From Didymodactylos carnosus (lineage: Eukaryota; Rotifera; Eurotatoria; Philodinida; Philodinidae), in assembly GCA_905250885.1 (NCBI GenBank), contig CAJNOQ010000260.1:1-58841 (forward strand): a stretch of DNA of 58,841 nucleotides. Reading direction: 5' to 3'. The first letter of the stretch is position 1; each line of letters begins with the position of its first letter. The position numbers and the translations under genes were made by a program. The notes beneath the pieces are model-generated. The model saw nothing but the letters and a program-made list of their open reading frames with translations, had not been told where the DNA came from and ran no database searches. Positions 13,601 to 27,994 of the stretch are shown here, piece after piece.

Positions 13601-16600
13601 AGAAGTTACAATGATAAACTAGAATTGGTATGGTTCACATAGTAGACTAAGAACGGAACGCCAATAGCTAGAATCATGAGAAATTCACCCTAAACTCTGT
13701 CATTAGCATCGACAAGATGTTCAAAACGAATTATTTAATGTTGAAAGTAGTCAACAGTAATTGAACAAATTTATTAACCAAATCGAATAGTTTAAATTGA
13801 CTCTGAAGAACTAGTCCTTATTGTTTATTTTTGCTGAGTTTATTTTCTCTTTAAATGAGAGATCTCTGTGTTTAAGGTTAACTACTGGTGTAGTAAAGGC
13901 AAAGATATGTTAAATATGCATCAAATTCATTTATCAAATGAAAAAGCAGCAAAATCATTGAATGAATTAGAAGATTTTTTAAAAGAATTAAAATCGATTA
14001 ATATTGATGATTTACAAAATTCAAATATACCAGAGCCATTAAGAGTAGGTGTAAGTTTTAAATATTATAGTTAATAATTAAAAGAATTTTTCTTTTCTTT
14101 TCAGTCGATGATACGTCAAGTGTTAAGTCGTGTTAATGATGTAATGGATTTGTGTGAGAAACGTTGCGAACAATTACGTAAATTAGCTCAACCGATCAAC
14201 AGGCCAGTGCAACGAGTACAACCATTAACATTGGAAACATCATTGTCCTTGAATTTGATATCATCATTGTCAGCGAATAGTACAGACACAGAATCCATTG
14301 AATGTATCAATATGAAAATAGATAGAAAACAAAGGTATAACACTGAACTTTGTCGCAATATGCTCGAATGAATTAAAAAAGTATAAACTTTGTTTCATGA
14401 GAAAAAGAAATGACGTTGATGAGCACACTGGCATCAAATCTCTGGTAGCATCGAAGAACGAAAAATCCACGAGGAAAAGATAACAATAGGACTGGAGAAC
14501 ATGCATCGTAAAGCGTGAAAAACAGAGCATATTCTTCGAAATGAAAGTAGAGTAGGAGCAAGACGGTCCAGGTCATCAAAAACAGTGCGACTAGTTCTTT
14601 ACTCAATACCCGTTAATAGACCATAGAGACAATTTTTTGACCGTTTTTAGACAGTTGAATGAGAGGATTTTAGTAATTGTCAGTTTATTACGACCAAAAA
14701 CTGATCATTTTACGATATTCTAAATAATTTTTTGTTTTACAACCGCTTTTTCGTTACAGAAAAGTAAAGAGGCAGGAGCCCATGATAACATTTTTGACTG
14801 TTTTGATGATGTTACATATGTGTAAACTATAAAAAAATGTTTAGTTCTTTAGACCATGGAGCTACAGCTAGCTACTACCAGTTCCAAAACTAAAGGCTAC
14901 CTTCTTGAGGCAAGTTTCGATGACTTGTAGAATCGAAGAAGGAAAAAGACTTGAAGAATCGAGGTCAAGAGAAAATCAGATTATATTTATATTAGTCATG
15001 ACAGCAATACTCAAGGTTAAATGATTTGTTAATAAGTGGTTAATAATGAGCGACATTTAACTGTCAACGTTCACTGCTAGGTTTTTCTTGATATATCGAC
15101 TAGGTATGCATCAGTTCAAAATCGGTATTAGGGCATCCAGGAACACTGCTATAGTTTTATTTTGAGAATAACCACGAGCTGTGGAAAAGTGTTTTTTTTC
15201 GCGATTCAGTGCGTTTAAGAATGTTCATATTTTTGTTAGAAACACATTTAAATTTTTTTTGATAAATGAATTTTGTAGAGCAAACCTTTTCTACAAAATG
15301 AGACGTTCTGCAACTCTTAGTAATTCTTCATAACAGAATTATACCAATTTTTCTGGATACTCTAACACCAGTTTTTAACTGATGTATGCGTGGTACTGAC
15401 TGTTTAAAGCGCTCTATTAACAGACAGTTAATGGCCGATTTTAATTCCAATTTCAAGTACATGCAGGTGAACAGGGATGTGGCGACCACGGGGTGCGCAC
15501 CCTTCCACTTTTTTTTTGGTAGATTTGCTATAGAGCTTTTTATAAGATCTCAACGTTACAATGTGCTCGTTTGAAAAACCGACTACCAGAAAAAAGATCA
15601 TATGACGTTGATCTTCACTATTGCACCCCCCCACTTTTTTTCTTTCGCCACATCCCTGCAGTTGAATGTCTGTTTTGAGGCCATGATACGCGGTGAAATA
15701 ACGAACAAAAGATGGTGTCTGTTGACGGGCTTTTTTTTCCAGTTTTTAGCTGATTAAAAGTCAGTTTTTTTGTCATACGTTAAACAGCCTAAGGATGAGT
15801 TATTAAGTGTTAGTTTTCATTGATCCGCTCCACTGAAGAGTGTGAAATACGGTAGTTTATAAATATTTATAACTCTAAACTTTTTTCGGCCAATTTTTCA
15901 GCAGACGACCCATTTATAAATCAAAAATTTATAAATAAACGTTTATAAATCAATTTATAACTATTTCGGACATTGTCCAAACCATTTCGGACTCTTCAGT
16001 GCCTGATTTACCATTGGAAGCTGATTTTTGAGTAAATGTTTTACAAAATCATATTGAATTACTTTTAATTTTCGATTACAAAGGTAAATCGTTAAAGTAC
16101 TTGAAAGAGACAATGCAGTTAACGTGAGTAGCAGTGAAATTATAGACTTGTGGTCTGAATAACTTAGAAAGAAGCGACGAAACAGTATTGATATAAATTG
16201 CTACTTTTAATAAATAATACCCTGTTTTAATTTATAGACACGTTGTTAGAGAATTACTAGTGACTGAACAAGTTTACGTTGACGAATTAAAAACAATAAT
16301 TGAGGTAAAAAGTGTATTATGAAAATATATGTATGTTAAAAAATATGAAAATTTTTCTCTTTTCAAGGGCTATATGGCAAAGTTCGATGATCCTGATAGA
16401 TATCGTTACTTGGCACCTACTATTTTACAAAACAAGAATATTCTTTTTGGAAATTTAACCGATATTTATAATTTTCATTCAAAGTAAGTGCGGACTTATT
16501 GCGGAAGGAAGAAGAAGAATATCCCACTTTACAGCGCCCATTGTTCGTATAGATGCTGACAACTGAACAGTGTCGAATAGTCCAATATCTTTCGTTTAAT

Positions 16601-18690
16601 TGAGGACTGTTGAAAATGGTTACACATTCTTTTACTAGTAGTTAAACTACAGTTATGGCAGCCAGACTGACGCAGAATTCGTTCTCTCAGCAGTGATCAT
16701 CTACTATGAAAGACAAACGGTATCTAATACGGGATTCAATTTCTAGTGCCTTTTTGCGTGATTTACAAATAATTTGCGATGATACATCGGTAACATGTAT
16801 GGGAATTGCAATTGGAGACTGTTTTATTAAACGAGTAATAAGATCAACATGATGAACAATGAACTTTAACATATCATTTATCATATCATTTATTTTTTAT
16901 TGTAGAAATCAAATTTTAAACTATACGAACAATATTGTCAAAATAAACCGAATTCAGAAAAAATATGGGAAAATTATTGTTCATCACATCCATTTTTTCT
17001 CGTAAATTCGTCTTATTATGATGAAGTATATTGTGTGCGACAATTATATCTTCTTTTAGAAAATTCAACAAAGTCTTGGTCATCGTTTACCGCTTGATTC
17101 TTATTTATTAAAACCCATTCAACGTATAACGCAATATCAACTTTTACTCAAAGTTCGTTTGTCTGTGTTTCTTTACAAAATTCAATTATTATTTTTTTAC
17201 TATTTTTCTATAGGAGATGATCAAATATACGAGAGATGAAAATGATAAAAATCGTCTACAGGATGCATTAAGTGTGATGTTGAATATATTGGCTAATTTA
17301 AATAATGTCATGCATACAATGCTTATATCTGGCTATCCGGTACGGTTGCATTAGATTAACAGAAATATTTTCTATGCAAATGTTATTATTTTTATTTATT
17401 TTTAGGGAAATTTAAACTCATTGGGTAAAATATTATTACGTGGTGAACATTTTCAAATATTAAAAGAAAAACGTCGTAGTAGTACATCATATTTAAGAAC
17501 GAAAACGTGTGTTCGTGATATATTTTTATATGATAAAGAAATATTATTTTGTAAAAAGAAAAATGATGGTCATAGTAGATCGGTATATCAATTTAAAGAA
17601 TCAATTAAAGTATGTTGGTTAATTAATGATATTAGTTCTATTATAACTTCACATTAATAATGAGAAATATCGTTTAGGTATCGGATGTTAGTTTATCAAC
17701 ACATTACAAAGGCGATAGAAGAAAATTTGAATTAATTCTAAAAGATTGGTCCTATGTTATACAAGTAAATCATATAGTTTCTTCTTTTTATTCTAAATCT
17801 TTATTTATATCGTCTATTACAGCCATCCGTCGATGACGACAGTACAAGATGGATTGAAACAGTTAAAAAACTTGTATCACATCAAATTGAACAGAAACGT
17901 GGTATGTGTCGAACAACGAGTGTACTAAAATGAATAGTGATTATTCTCATTTGTCATTTTTAGCGGAAATGAAAACACGTTCAGCATCATTAGATCATGG
18001 ATCACATTTAAGACGTCAAACTCATGTGAGACAGATGTATGTTAAGTAGTAATAGTTGCATACATTCATGTTTTTATTGAATTTTTTTTTTTCGTTTCAT
18101 TTAGGGAATCAGATGATGAAAATATGCACGATCATTCTATATCTGACGAGAGTGATTCAGAACTACCAACCAAACATGTAAGCGTCATTTTCTCATGAAG
18201 ATATAAAATAGGAATACACAACATTTATTGCTTCTAGAAATCAGCAGTAGTACGTTTCTAAAACACTGCTGCTGTGCAGTGGTGGTATGTACTTGATAAA
18301 ATATCAAAAAATAAATAGAATTACCCGCTGTATTTTGCTTAGTATAATGGCACACACACACAAAAAAAAATAAAAAAAAACTTCAAAAAACATCTATCAA
18401 AAATATTTTAAACACACTATTTCATTGTTAGAAAACTCTCTATATAGCCTACATGTATGTGTTTGACGCTTAAAAAGTAATTTGTTGGATAATTGTCAGC
18501 TACGACTCAATTTTTGCTTTGGTCCGATTATCTTTTTAAAAATGATCTTATTTGTTAACATTATCTTTATTTTTAGTATTATTCGCGAAAAAATTCCTCA
18601 AGTGGTGGTAGTTCATCGAATGCAAGCAGTACAGGATCAGCAAAACTCTATAGTAAATTAACGACATCAAAATCAAACTCTACGAGGTAA
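7386..18690 (+). CDS. Dbl/Dbs-family RhoGEF (MCF2/MCF2L-like)
   Basis: Guanine-nucleotide exchange factor expected to activate Rho-family GTPases at membranes. Exons: 7386-7659, 9368-9554, 9800-9890, 9949-10056, 10199-10315, 10384-10556, 12211-12378, 12437-12551, 13055-13174, 13433-13627, 13877-14050, 14105-14334, 16238-16304, 16368-16483, 16747-16834, 16906-17001, 17060-17152, 17214-17339, 17406-17609, 17678-17764, 17823-17901, 17964-18036, 18105-18177, 18577-18690. All phases agree, giving 1055 residues, close to vertebrate MCF2L. Order: acidic N-terminus (1-91), Sec14/CRAL-TRIO lipid-binding domain (about 92-259, LGFVIVVDRRSDKW), spectrin-like helical region (260-650), DH domain (651-846, with LPLDSYLLKPIQRITQYQLL as the conserved helix), PH domain (847-969), Ser-rich tail. 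No C-terminal SH3 is seen. The final codon is AGG-TAA; splicing at that GT instead reaches a stop within three codons, so the end is nearly the same either way. One donor is the weak GTTCGT (17153). Confidence 0.9.
8765..8813 (+). CDS. RhoGEF alternative first exon C (candidate)
   Basis: A 49-nt candidate first exon: ATG, 16 codons (MNWYKHHELLYFYVAI), then a consensus donor G|GTGAGT in phase 1, matching the shared acceptor at 9367/9368. It would give a protein of about 980 residues starting almost directly at the Sec14 domain, with a short hydrophobic lead instead of the acidic or Ser/Thr-rich leaders of the other two candidates. The exon is so short that chance is a real alternative. Confidence 0.4.
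10122..10149. repeat. (GAA)n microsatellite in RhoGEF intron
   Basis: A run of about eight GAA/AAG units within the short intron between the exons ending at 10056 and starting at 10199. Other short tandem runs in nearby introns are CA/TA near 10665-10700, GA near 12086-12112 and TTA near 13199-13219. Confidence 0.8.
15472..15658. mobile_element. hAT-like MITE with 8-bp target duplication
   Basis: A 187-bp non-autonomous element in the 1.9-kb intron before the RhoGEF DH exons. Both ends read CAGGGATGTGGCGA inward as terminal inverted repeats. It is flanked by CAGGTGAA (15464-15471) and CAGTTGAA (15659-15666), a 7-of-8 match of the 8-bp length that hAT transposases leave. The interior carries short A/T and C runs and no gene. 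Open frames crossing it are incidental. Confidence 0.8.
15831..16001. mobile_element. short inverted-repeat element (MITE-like)
   Basis: Ends share CACTGAAGAGT as inverted repeats, with about 15 of the outer 20 positions matching. The interior has several TTTATAAAT words and two TTTCGGAC boxes near the right end. It lies 173 bp from the hAT-like MITE in the same intron. No target duplication is clear, so the superfamily is not assigned. Confidence 0.5.
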
Positions 18691-19887
18691 TACTTGTCAT
18701 ATTCGAACTGATAATTATAATTTGTTATTTTTGATATTATTGTTTAGTTTATAATACTGCCTTATCTCTGGCGGAATGTATCCACAATTGCAATCAATTC
18801 CTATAGCTGCAACAAGAATGCAGAGTATAAAATTTTGAATATTAATTATACAGTTATAATGGTTGTCTCTCATTAATATGTTATAGGTGTAAAAACAGCT
18901 GAATGTTCGACATACGCATATAATACACGAAATTAATCGTTTTTTAGTAAAGCTAGTCATACAGTTAATTGTGTCGAGAGAACATACAAATGAGGATAAA
19001 ATCCGGTGAAAATATTACTTATAAGTTTATTCTACATTATGAAGTTTAACCAAATATTATAAAAATGAGAATCGACAAACAGAAGTCTAACGACTTTAAA
19101 AAAAAAGCTATTCTATTCCGTCCGTACCTTGTGTTTTTTTGTTTATGACTATTATTACTATTACTGTTATTGGTTTTTTAATTTTATTATCCACATAAAT
19201 TATGCAAAAAAAAAATATTTTGCATTTCTTATATAAATAATTGGAGGAAGATTCACTTCATCTTACATTAAAACTTCGAAAAAACAAAACAGAAACTGCG
19301 AACTTATGGGAGAATGTACCCAGATGATTCAATTGCTTTTTCTATGAAATACACTTTTTCTATGGGTTATTTTTTATTCTTATCATGAATCTGATATTTT
19401 TTAATACGAGACTTTCCCAATACAGCCCAGATGAGAACCAGATCTCTTCAAATATATCGCCACATCCATTCAGCATCTCATCTCATTTGCCTTATCTCTC
19501 GATAAAAACTTATTTGTTCAATCTGAAAATTTTTCTACATGTAATTAGATCCACTCTACAACTGAAAGTATCAAAATCTCTTTATTGAAAAGTTGTGAAT
19601 CTATTTCTAGAGATCCGATTTCTACAGAACGTTTTTTCTTGAAAAATCTCGTACCAATGTCATACATTGGACTCGCGATCAACACCCTTAATATGAGCTT
19701 CTTTCTACATTAGGCATATAGCAAATAAATATCTCTTTTCACTCAACATATATGTCTAGACATTTGAAGACTGGTGTATTATATCTTTTCTTTGAAGCAT
19801 CTTTTCTTTTCTTTGATATAAAAGAATGGATATTCCTAATTTGAACGAAAAAAATTGTATCATGAAGTTTGTCCTTTGAGATCGTTG
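18691..19887. other. non-coding, RhoGEF 3' flank
   Basis: AT-rich sequence after the RhoGEF stop. It probably includes the 3' UTR. No coding exon or repeat was recognised. Confidence 0.5.
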
Positions 19888-20042
19888 ACATTAAGAACAA
19901 AAGTTCTTTTTGTGTTTACTTACAGTACAGTATATGGTTTCTAAGGTGAACTTAACCTAAACGAGATATTAATTAAAAAATTTGATTTATATTCGTATCA
20001 TATACTGTAAATAGACCGGAAAAGAACTTCTATTCTTAATGT
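19888..20042. repeat. small foldback element
   Basis: Imperfect inverted repeat with arms of about 45 bp (19888-19936 and 19998-20042) and a spacer of about 60 bp. The outer ends share CATTAAGAA and the inner ends share TTACAGTA. It lies directly before the dispersed repeat copy starting near 20051. No coding content. Confidence 0.6.
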
Positions 20043-20050
20043 GTGTATAT

Positions 20051-20320
20051 TTTTTTCTTTATTATTCTACTATAGCCTGAAAAGAAAAGCTTTGAATGCC
20101 AAATAGATGAGAATGTTGATCATGCAAAACTATCGATCCCTCTACTCTCGAAAATCTCTCAGTAATTCCTTAATAATAAAGACAATGTACATAAAACTCA
20201 ATTTTGGTAAAAAGCGCCACTTTGCATCAAAAAGATAAAACATCCAGAAAATGTGTTTATTCAAACTAATATGAGTTTGTAGAAACTTGAAGATTATTTT
20301 AAAAAATGTGTTTTAGCCAA
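20051..20320. repeat. dispersed repeat, copy 1
   Basis: About 270 bp closely similar, in the same orientation, to 47257-47560 inside a BK channel intron. Shared stretches include GATAAAACATCCAGAAAATG and GTGTTTTAGCCAAA. Copy 2 has about 35 extra bases in its right part. It is a decayed family member in the spacer between two genes and has no coding frame. Confidence 0.8.
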
Positions 20321-21522
20321 AGCGCGACGATCGTTCAGTATCTGGAAATTATTAATTAAGTCTAACTGACCGTGTTTCTAAAAACTAATGAAAAATTTAA
20401 CATTTTTTGGTTAAAAAATGGATTGAAAGATAATTCATTGTACACCATTTTACAAGAAGGATAAAAACACTTCTAGTTTCTATAATTACATAATCTCAAA
20501 TGTATTCTGTTGAAGGAAAAAATACGTTTGATGAGAGAGATATGTTTGAAGAGGGCGGAGGTTACGCGAGCTTCTTAGATGACGCTTGGTATTTAAACTT
20601 TTTCTCATTCAAACTCGATTACAAAAGTTTTGTTTTCTATGTTCTTATTTTAAAATTCAGACTTTTCTCTTTCCAGCGGAAAAATAATTAACTTTCCAGC
20701 GCATCGAGTACATGGGGGAAATAATACTCGACAGTGTTCATATCTTTTGGTATGTACAGTGGCACTCAAAAAGATATTGGCCTGTATCTATTTATAGTTT
20801 TTCTTTAACTACCACAATAGTTAATAAAAAAAATTTAAAGAAAGATTTAAATAGCTGAAAGAGTTTCCAATCTGGTATAAAGATTCTATCAAAATTCTCT
20901 GTAATCCGGATCTCTGAAAATCTAGTTCACCTTTAAAAATCACTGTGAGCAGATATGAAGCAGTTTAAAAATGGTGTGATATTTCTGATTACTAAAAATA
21001 TTACCAATTTTTAATGTTTATTTTTTTCAAAGTCGAAAGTATCTCAAACAGTTTTTTCTAAAAATTAAATGCGATGAAAATAGAAATATGGGATGGATGG
21101 ATAATTCTGGGACACTATAAAATATCGATAAGTTACCAGAAATATCAGTCAAATTTTAAAGCAAAGTTCAGTATTTCAAGTTTAGGTTTCTTTTCGACTA
21201 TCACTGTTTAGTCTAAGGCATACTAGAATCATTTTGTTACTATTTTCCTATAGATGTGTCGTATGTTAATTATTCTTTTTTATACTCCATCAAAAAAGTA
21301 ATTATTTTAAAAACTATTTACTATCCGACAAGCATCCTACTCATCAAGACTAGAGTGTGTGACTAGAGGATATAAATAGAAACTCTAAAAATGAAATAAT
21401 TCTTTGAACTATTTGAACAATTTGAGTTTTCTTCTTCATTTGACAGACAATAAAATAAAAGGTGAGCTCTCGATTTTTATGCAACTGTTTTTAGATGGTA
21501 TATTTGTTGAGAATTACTTTTT
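20321..21522. other. non-coding, possible Tc1-like end near 20754
   Basis: No gene recognised. At about 20754 the sequence TACAGTGGCACTCAAAAAG resembles the terminus of Tc1/mariner elements, but no partner inverted repeat was found in this stretch, so it is at best a fragment. Confidence 0.3.
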
Positions 21523-22541
21523 TCATTGTTTTTTTCCTTCATTTTCGAGATTTATGTTGAGAAAAACATCTTTTCGTAATATTTGATTATCACTACCATT
21601 TGTACACATACTATCAGATGAGCATATTTGATGATTCGAATGATCGACAGATATATGGGCTTTTATTTTAGGATGCTGTGATAGCATTTTTCTTGTTGTT
21701 GTTTTTGGTAGAACACATTTATTGCTATTATTATTACCACCACTAGGTGGATAAGTATCGCAGCTTTTAACGTAGAGTAACCGTGATTGAGGTAAAGATG
21801 TTTTTGCATTCGATGAATGTTCACTATTACTCTCATTATCTGGTTCTTTTGGTAGGAGGAGACAACTTTGTTTTGGATAAAATATGTAGATTTGACGAAA
21901 ATGTGGTGCTTTCTGTAACGAACTTATAGTTCTTAATGTAATAGACGATGGTTTATGACCAGTTCTCTAAAATGACACACTATCAGAGAGAACGCGAGAG
22001 AATGATAGCAAGAGCTTTTCTGTCAATTAATTTAATATCTATACGCTAAGAAGTTTCAGATTCGCAAATTTCGTTGTGCATTGTAACAAAAATCTATTCA
22101 AAGTATTACCTACACATTAGTGATAGTAGTTGTACACAAACTCTCTCTTCACATGTTTGGTTGACCTACTTTGCTTGAAATTATTATTGGTTTTATTTTT
22201 AACATCCAGCACAAACATTGCAAACTATCATCGTTCATACAACTGTTACAAATGATTGAACTATCGTTTGGATGAAAAACGAATTCATAATCTAAAAGTA
22301 TAAACGTTATAGTTCATAGCTCTTTCATTATACATAATGAATTACGTACATATAATAAATAATAAAATTAGAGCAAATAAATACAGTAGCAAAGATAGAT
22401 AATTATTTTATAGAGACCTGATTGTGATAAACTCAGTTTGTTATTATTACTCAATTTTTGTCCACAATTGGTATTGACATTCAATAACCATGATAGATCT
22501 GTTAATTCTTGATCATTCTCTTTCGTTTGTGTATTAAACAT
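21523..22541 (-). CDS. unrecognised three-exon gene
   Basis: Not recognised. Three minus-strand exons (22541-22418, 22291-22170, 21966-21523) join in frame through GT-AG signals: donor G|GTCTCT with phase 1, then AAA|GTAGGT with phase 0. They give 229 residues ending in TGA. The middle exon carries a Cys cluster (CNSC and CLC a few residues apart) that could bind zinc. The last exon is low in complexity, rich in Ser, Asn, Lys and His. The ATG at 22541 follows an acceptor-like TTTTAG, so an upstream non-coding or coding exon may exist and the start is uncertain. No transmembrane segment or signal peptide is evident. The intron boundaries and the long open third exon are the main evidence that this is a gene. 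Confidence 0.55.
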
Positions 22542-22892
22542 ACTAAAAGTTTAAATAAATAATTCGTGAGAGTCATTTTACGATTGAAAACTGAAATGAA
22601 CTGAAGTTTTGATTGACCTTGTGAGAGCCATAGTTTCTTGTTATGAACACTAATACGCTATTCTGTTCGCATATACATAGATCATATTCATGTCACGAGC
22701 AAGATCTAATTATCATTAAATGTAGTATCAGACGTTTCATACGAGACAATAACTACAAGTTATGTTAATATAAGACGAATTTCCATTGAATGTTTTCTTT
22801 AAATAAGTTAAATAATGGGAAAAGGTTGTTTGTGAATGATAGTAAATATGAGTCAAAGTAATGTTGGGCAAAGCCTTTTTAAATAAAAATAC

Positions 22893-23702
22893 AACAAGTT
22901 TTGGAGCCGTTTTAAATCTTATCGTAGTTAATTTTAAATCATGGGATATTTCAGTATTATTTCAACCATTATCAACACAAAAACTGAGAAAGAGATAATA
23001 AACCGCTTAAAAATAGATACAGAAACAATGATACATTTTCTGCTACGACAGAAGAGAAAGAGAACGTATCACATACTGTGTAAAATCCTTCTTCATTTTC
23101 AATTTTTATATCGTGAAAGATCTTTTGCGATATAAAAGCCTTAACATATTAACTTGTAGATTGAAATTTCTTAATCTTTGACTGTTGTTGTCGAAGGTAT
23201 TAGCCTTTCATCACCTTGCGCTAGTTTCTTCGTTCCTAGTCCATCTGGAAAAACATACAAAAGCACAGATTTATTAGTGCCATTTCGAGCAGGAGTATGT
23301 GCTCGAATAAGAAGAGATTCTTTGACGAGCAGTCGATATTTATGTTGTTCTGTTAGGGGAATGCGGAAATCTGAAGGATTAATAGGCTGACCCGTTCCTT
23401 GCTATAGCTAGCTGATTTTGGAGTTGTTTTAGGATTTTCTACGATTTTCGATTGCGTCGCTAAAATCCCTTCAGTCTCAAAAGATCTTTCACAATATTAA
23501 AATTGAAAATGAAGAAGGATTTTTACACAGTATGTGATACGTTCTCTTTCTCTTCTGTCGTATTAGAAAATGTATCATTGTTTCTGTATCTATTTATCTC
23601 TTTTTCAGTTTTTTGTGTTGATAATGGTTGAAATAATAAACTGAAATATTCAGTGATTTAAAATTAACTACGTTAAGATTTAAAACGGCTGCAAAACTTG
23701 TT
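22893..23702. repeat. foldback element, about 0.8 kb
   Basis: Long inverted repeat with arms 22893-23128 and 23478-23702 at high identity, both outer ends reading AACAAGTTTTG inward, and a spacer of about 350 bp. The spacer contains a modest open frame (23178-23390) of no recognised family. A 13-bp word (TAGTAAATATGAG) occurs at 22840-22852 and 23709-23721 on either side, but on the left it is about 40 bp from the arm, so it is only a possible duplication. Confidence 0.8.
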
Positions 23703-23721
23703 CTGTTTTAGTAAATATGAG

Positions 23722-25452
23722 AATATCAACTTTCCCTGAGCATAATTAAGCGTTAAATTGCATATTATTGCTCATAAACAGCAGTGGAAATTACACTCTA
23801 AAAGTTCGTTAATATATAGAATGAGTTTTGTTAACGGAACACACGAGATTAGCATACTTTTATTGAACGAAAAGCTTTGGTTACTTCTTCTATTTTTCAT
23901 GTTCATATGGAATAATGAGAGTGAGAGTACGAATGGTCTTTACTTAAAAAACTGATGCTAGCTTCAGAAATTGATTACTTGATAATTTCAAGTGGATAAC
24001 ATTAGTCATAGTAATTTTCATCTCTCTGTTGGACACATTCTCTTCTTTCTTAACTTTTCTGTACTACGTCTCATGTGCTTGTCAATATTCTCAAGAAAAA
24101 AGTATCATATTATAGTCGGAGAGCAGAGCTTCTGCTAAGTGTATTGTTGTCGGATAGCTCATATATTGCTGATTTTATTCTTCATATTAATGTCAAAGTC
24201 AATGTTACATACGCAATGTTTATTTCGAATATGAATGAAGAAAAAAAAGATAGTCTGTTTGGATGAAGATCCTCTGGATCATGAAAGAGGCTATTCTAGA
24301 CTATTTTCTCTAATATATATAATCGATATTGTCAAATTTAACAGTCAGTTTCGAATCATTTTAGATTGTGCAATCTTCATTTAGTTATGTAGCTTATATT
24401 TTTCATTTAATAACCTAGTTTCATTAAATAAACTTAGTTTTCATTTTATATTGCCAAATTCATTCTACTAACATCAAATATTGTGATAAATAGAAACAAT
24501 AATTATCGACACCTCATTTGTAACCAAGATTTTATTGAGAAAAAGAGAAACGAATCGAAATCAAAATTGAAACATATTAGAAGCCATTTTTTTTTGTTTA
24601 AAATTTTCACTCTTTTATGATTTTTTTTTCTTCTACAAAATAAACCTGAACTATTTGACACTTGATTGCACTTTAGTGCTTTTTACCACCGTTTTTCTTT
24701 TCTTTAAATACATTCCCATTTCTACACACATGTAAAAGAAAAGGAAGAGACAAGCGATATCTTTCTGTGCTCTTTTTAAAAAACGAAACAAAATGGTGAA
24801 CACTACCCTTTTCTCTGCTTTGTCAGCACGTGAAAACAAAAGCTAAATGAAATAAATTTTTGAAATCTTTCGATATAAATTAAAAAATGTTGCTAAGGAC
24901 GCAAAAAACAAGTCGTCTTTTTTCAAATCATCTGCAAAGTCAAATTCTCAAGCACAACAACAACATAGAAGCGAGAATGAAAGATTTGCATCTATATTGT
25001 TGTGACTGCTTTCCATATGATTTGAAAATAAAAGATTTTTTATTCTTGAGAAAAGATGAAAAGTGAGAGATGCTCACCAAAAGCAAAGATTGTAAAAGAG
25101 AGACAGAGAGAGAAAAAACTGTCGTTCATTATTCATAATTTGGTGATTGACAACAAGAGAAAATAACAAAGAAAAGTATATGCCATAATAATATATACAA
25201 AATATTATTGCCGACAGCAGCACTCATTGTGCAGTGTGTTTTCGGGATACGTAGTGCTGTATAATAATAAATATAAGGTAGAGTTATCATTCATGTACTC
25301 AATGATCGGTTAATCTTCGTGACTCTCTCTCTCATCAGTTTTGTACAAAAATTTTACATTTACTCTTCTGCGTCTGTATCGTAGAGTAGGTCAATAGTAA
25401 AGATCTTATACATAGAATTTGTTTAATTTCTTTCTCTATTTTAATAAGTAAC
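23722..25452. other. non-coding, no feature seen
   Basis: AT-rich spacer between two foldback elements. Open frames here are short and without family resemblance, and no splice-linked set was found. Confidence 0.5.
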
Positions 25453-25849
25453 ATGGTTTGGTCAAGTAACTCTACTACCACAACGCCTTTTTCCGTAACG
25501 TTTTTTCTACATTTTGTTTTTTTCATAATTTTTGAACGAAAGCAGATTCAGAGCTCTGCAACGTCTTAAAGTGAAGAGAAAAGTGTGTTGAAACATTTTG
25601 AGATGTTTCCACACTGTACATCAAAACATATCCGAAAAAGTAGGTATTTGTATTTTAATCGCAGCTTTTGAACGAAAGATCATGTACAGTGTGGAAACAT
25701 CTCAAAATGTTTCAACACACTTTTCTCTTCACTTTAAGATGTTGCAGAGCTTTGGATCTGCTCTTGTTCGAAAACAATAAAAGAAACAAAATGTAGAAAA
25801 AAGGTTACGGAAGGACATTATGATAGCAGAGTTACTTGGCCAAGCCAAA
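25453..25849. repeat. foldback element upstream of tektin
   Basis: Inverted repeat with arms 25453-25620 and 25683-25849 and a 62-bp spacer. The inner 80 bp of the arms is almost perfect, including CACACTTTTCTCTTCACTTT and its complement, and divergence rises outward. It ends about 130 bp before the tektin start codon, so it overlaps the probable promoter region. No coding content. Confidence 0.85.
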
Positions 25850-25981
25850 TAGACAAATATCTAAAAATAACTGGAACTAATTTATTGATAAATTGCACTG
25901 TTGCAAATATCATTAGTTGCTTTATATCTCATATAATGTGCTTTTATTTTAGCTAATAATATCAGTCTAAGTTTGTGAACC

Positions 25982-27994
<2,013 letters not shown>

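Noticed and set aside
14270..14606. Minus-strand open frames of 77-86 codons
   Set aside because: They are antisense to a RhoGEF exon and the following intron, with no motif.
15386..15634. Overlapping open frames on both strands
   Set aside because: They span the hAT-like MITE and its flanks and have no family resemblance.
18025..18036. Donor CAT|GTGAGA in the RhoGEF tail
   Set aside because: Using it puts the next exon in a register with an early TGA. The later donor AT|GTATGT keeps the frame open.
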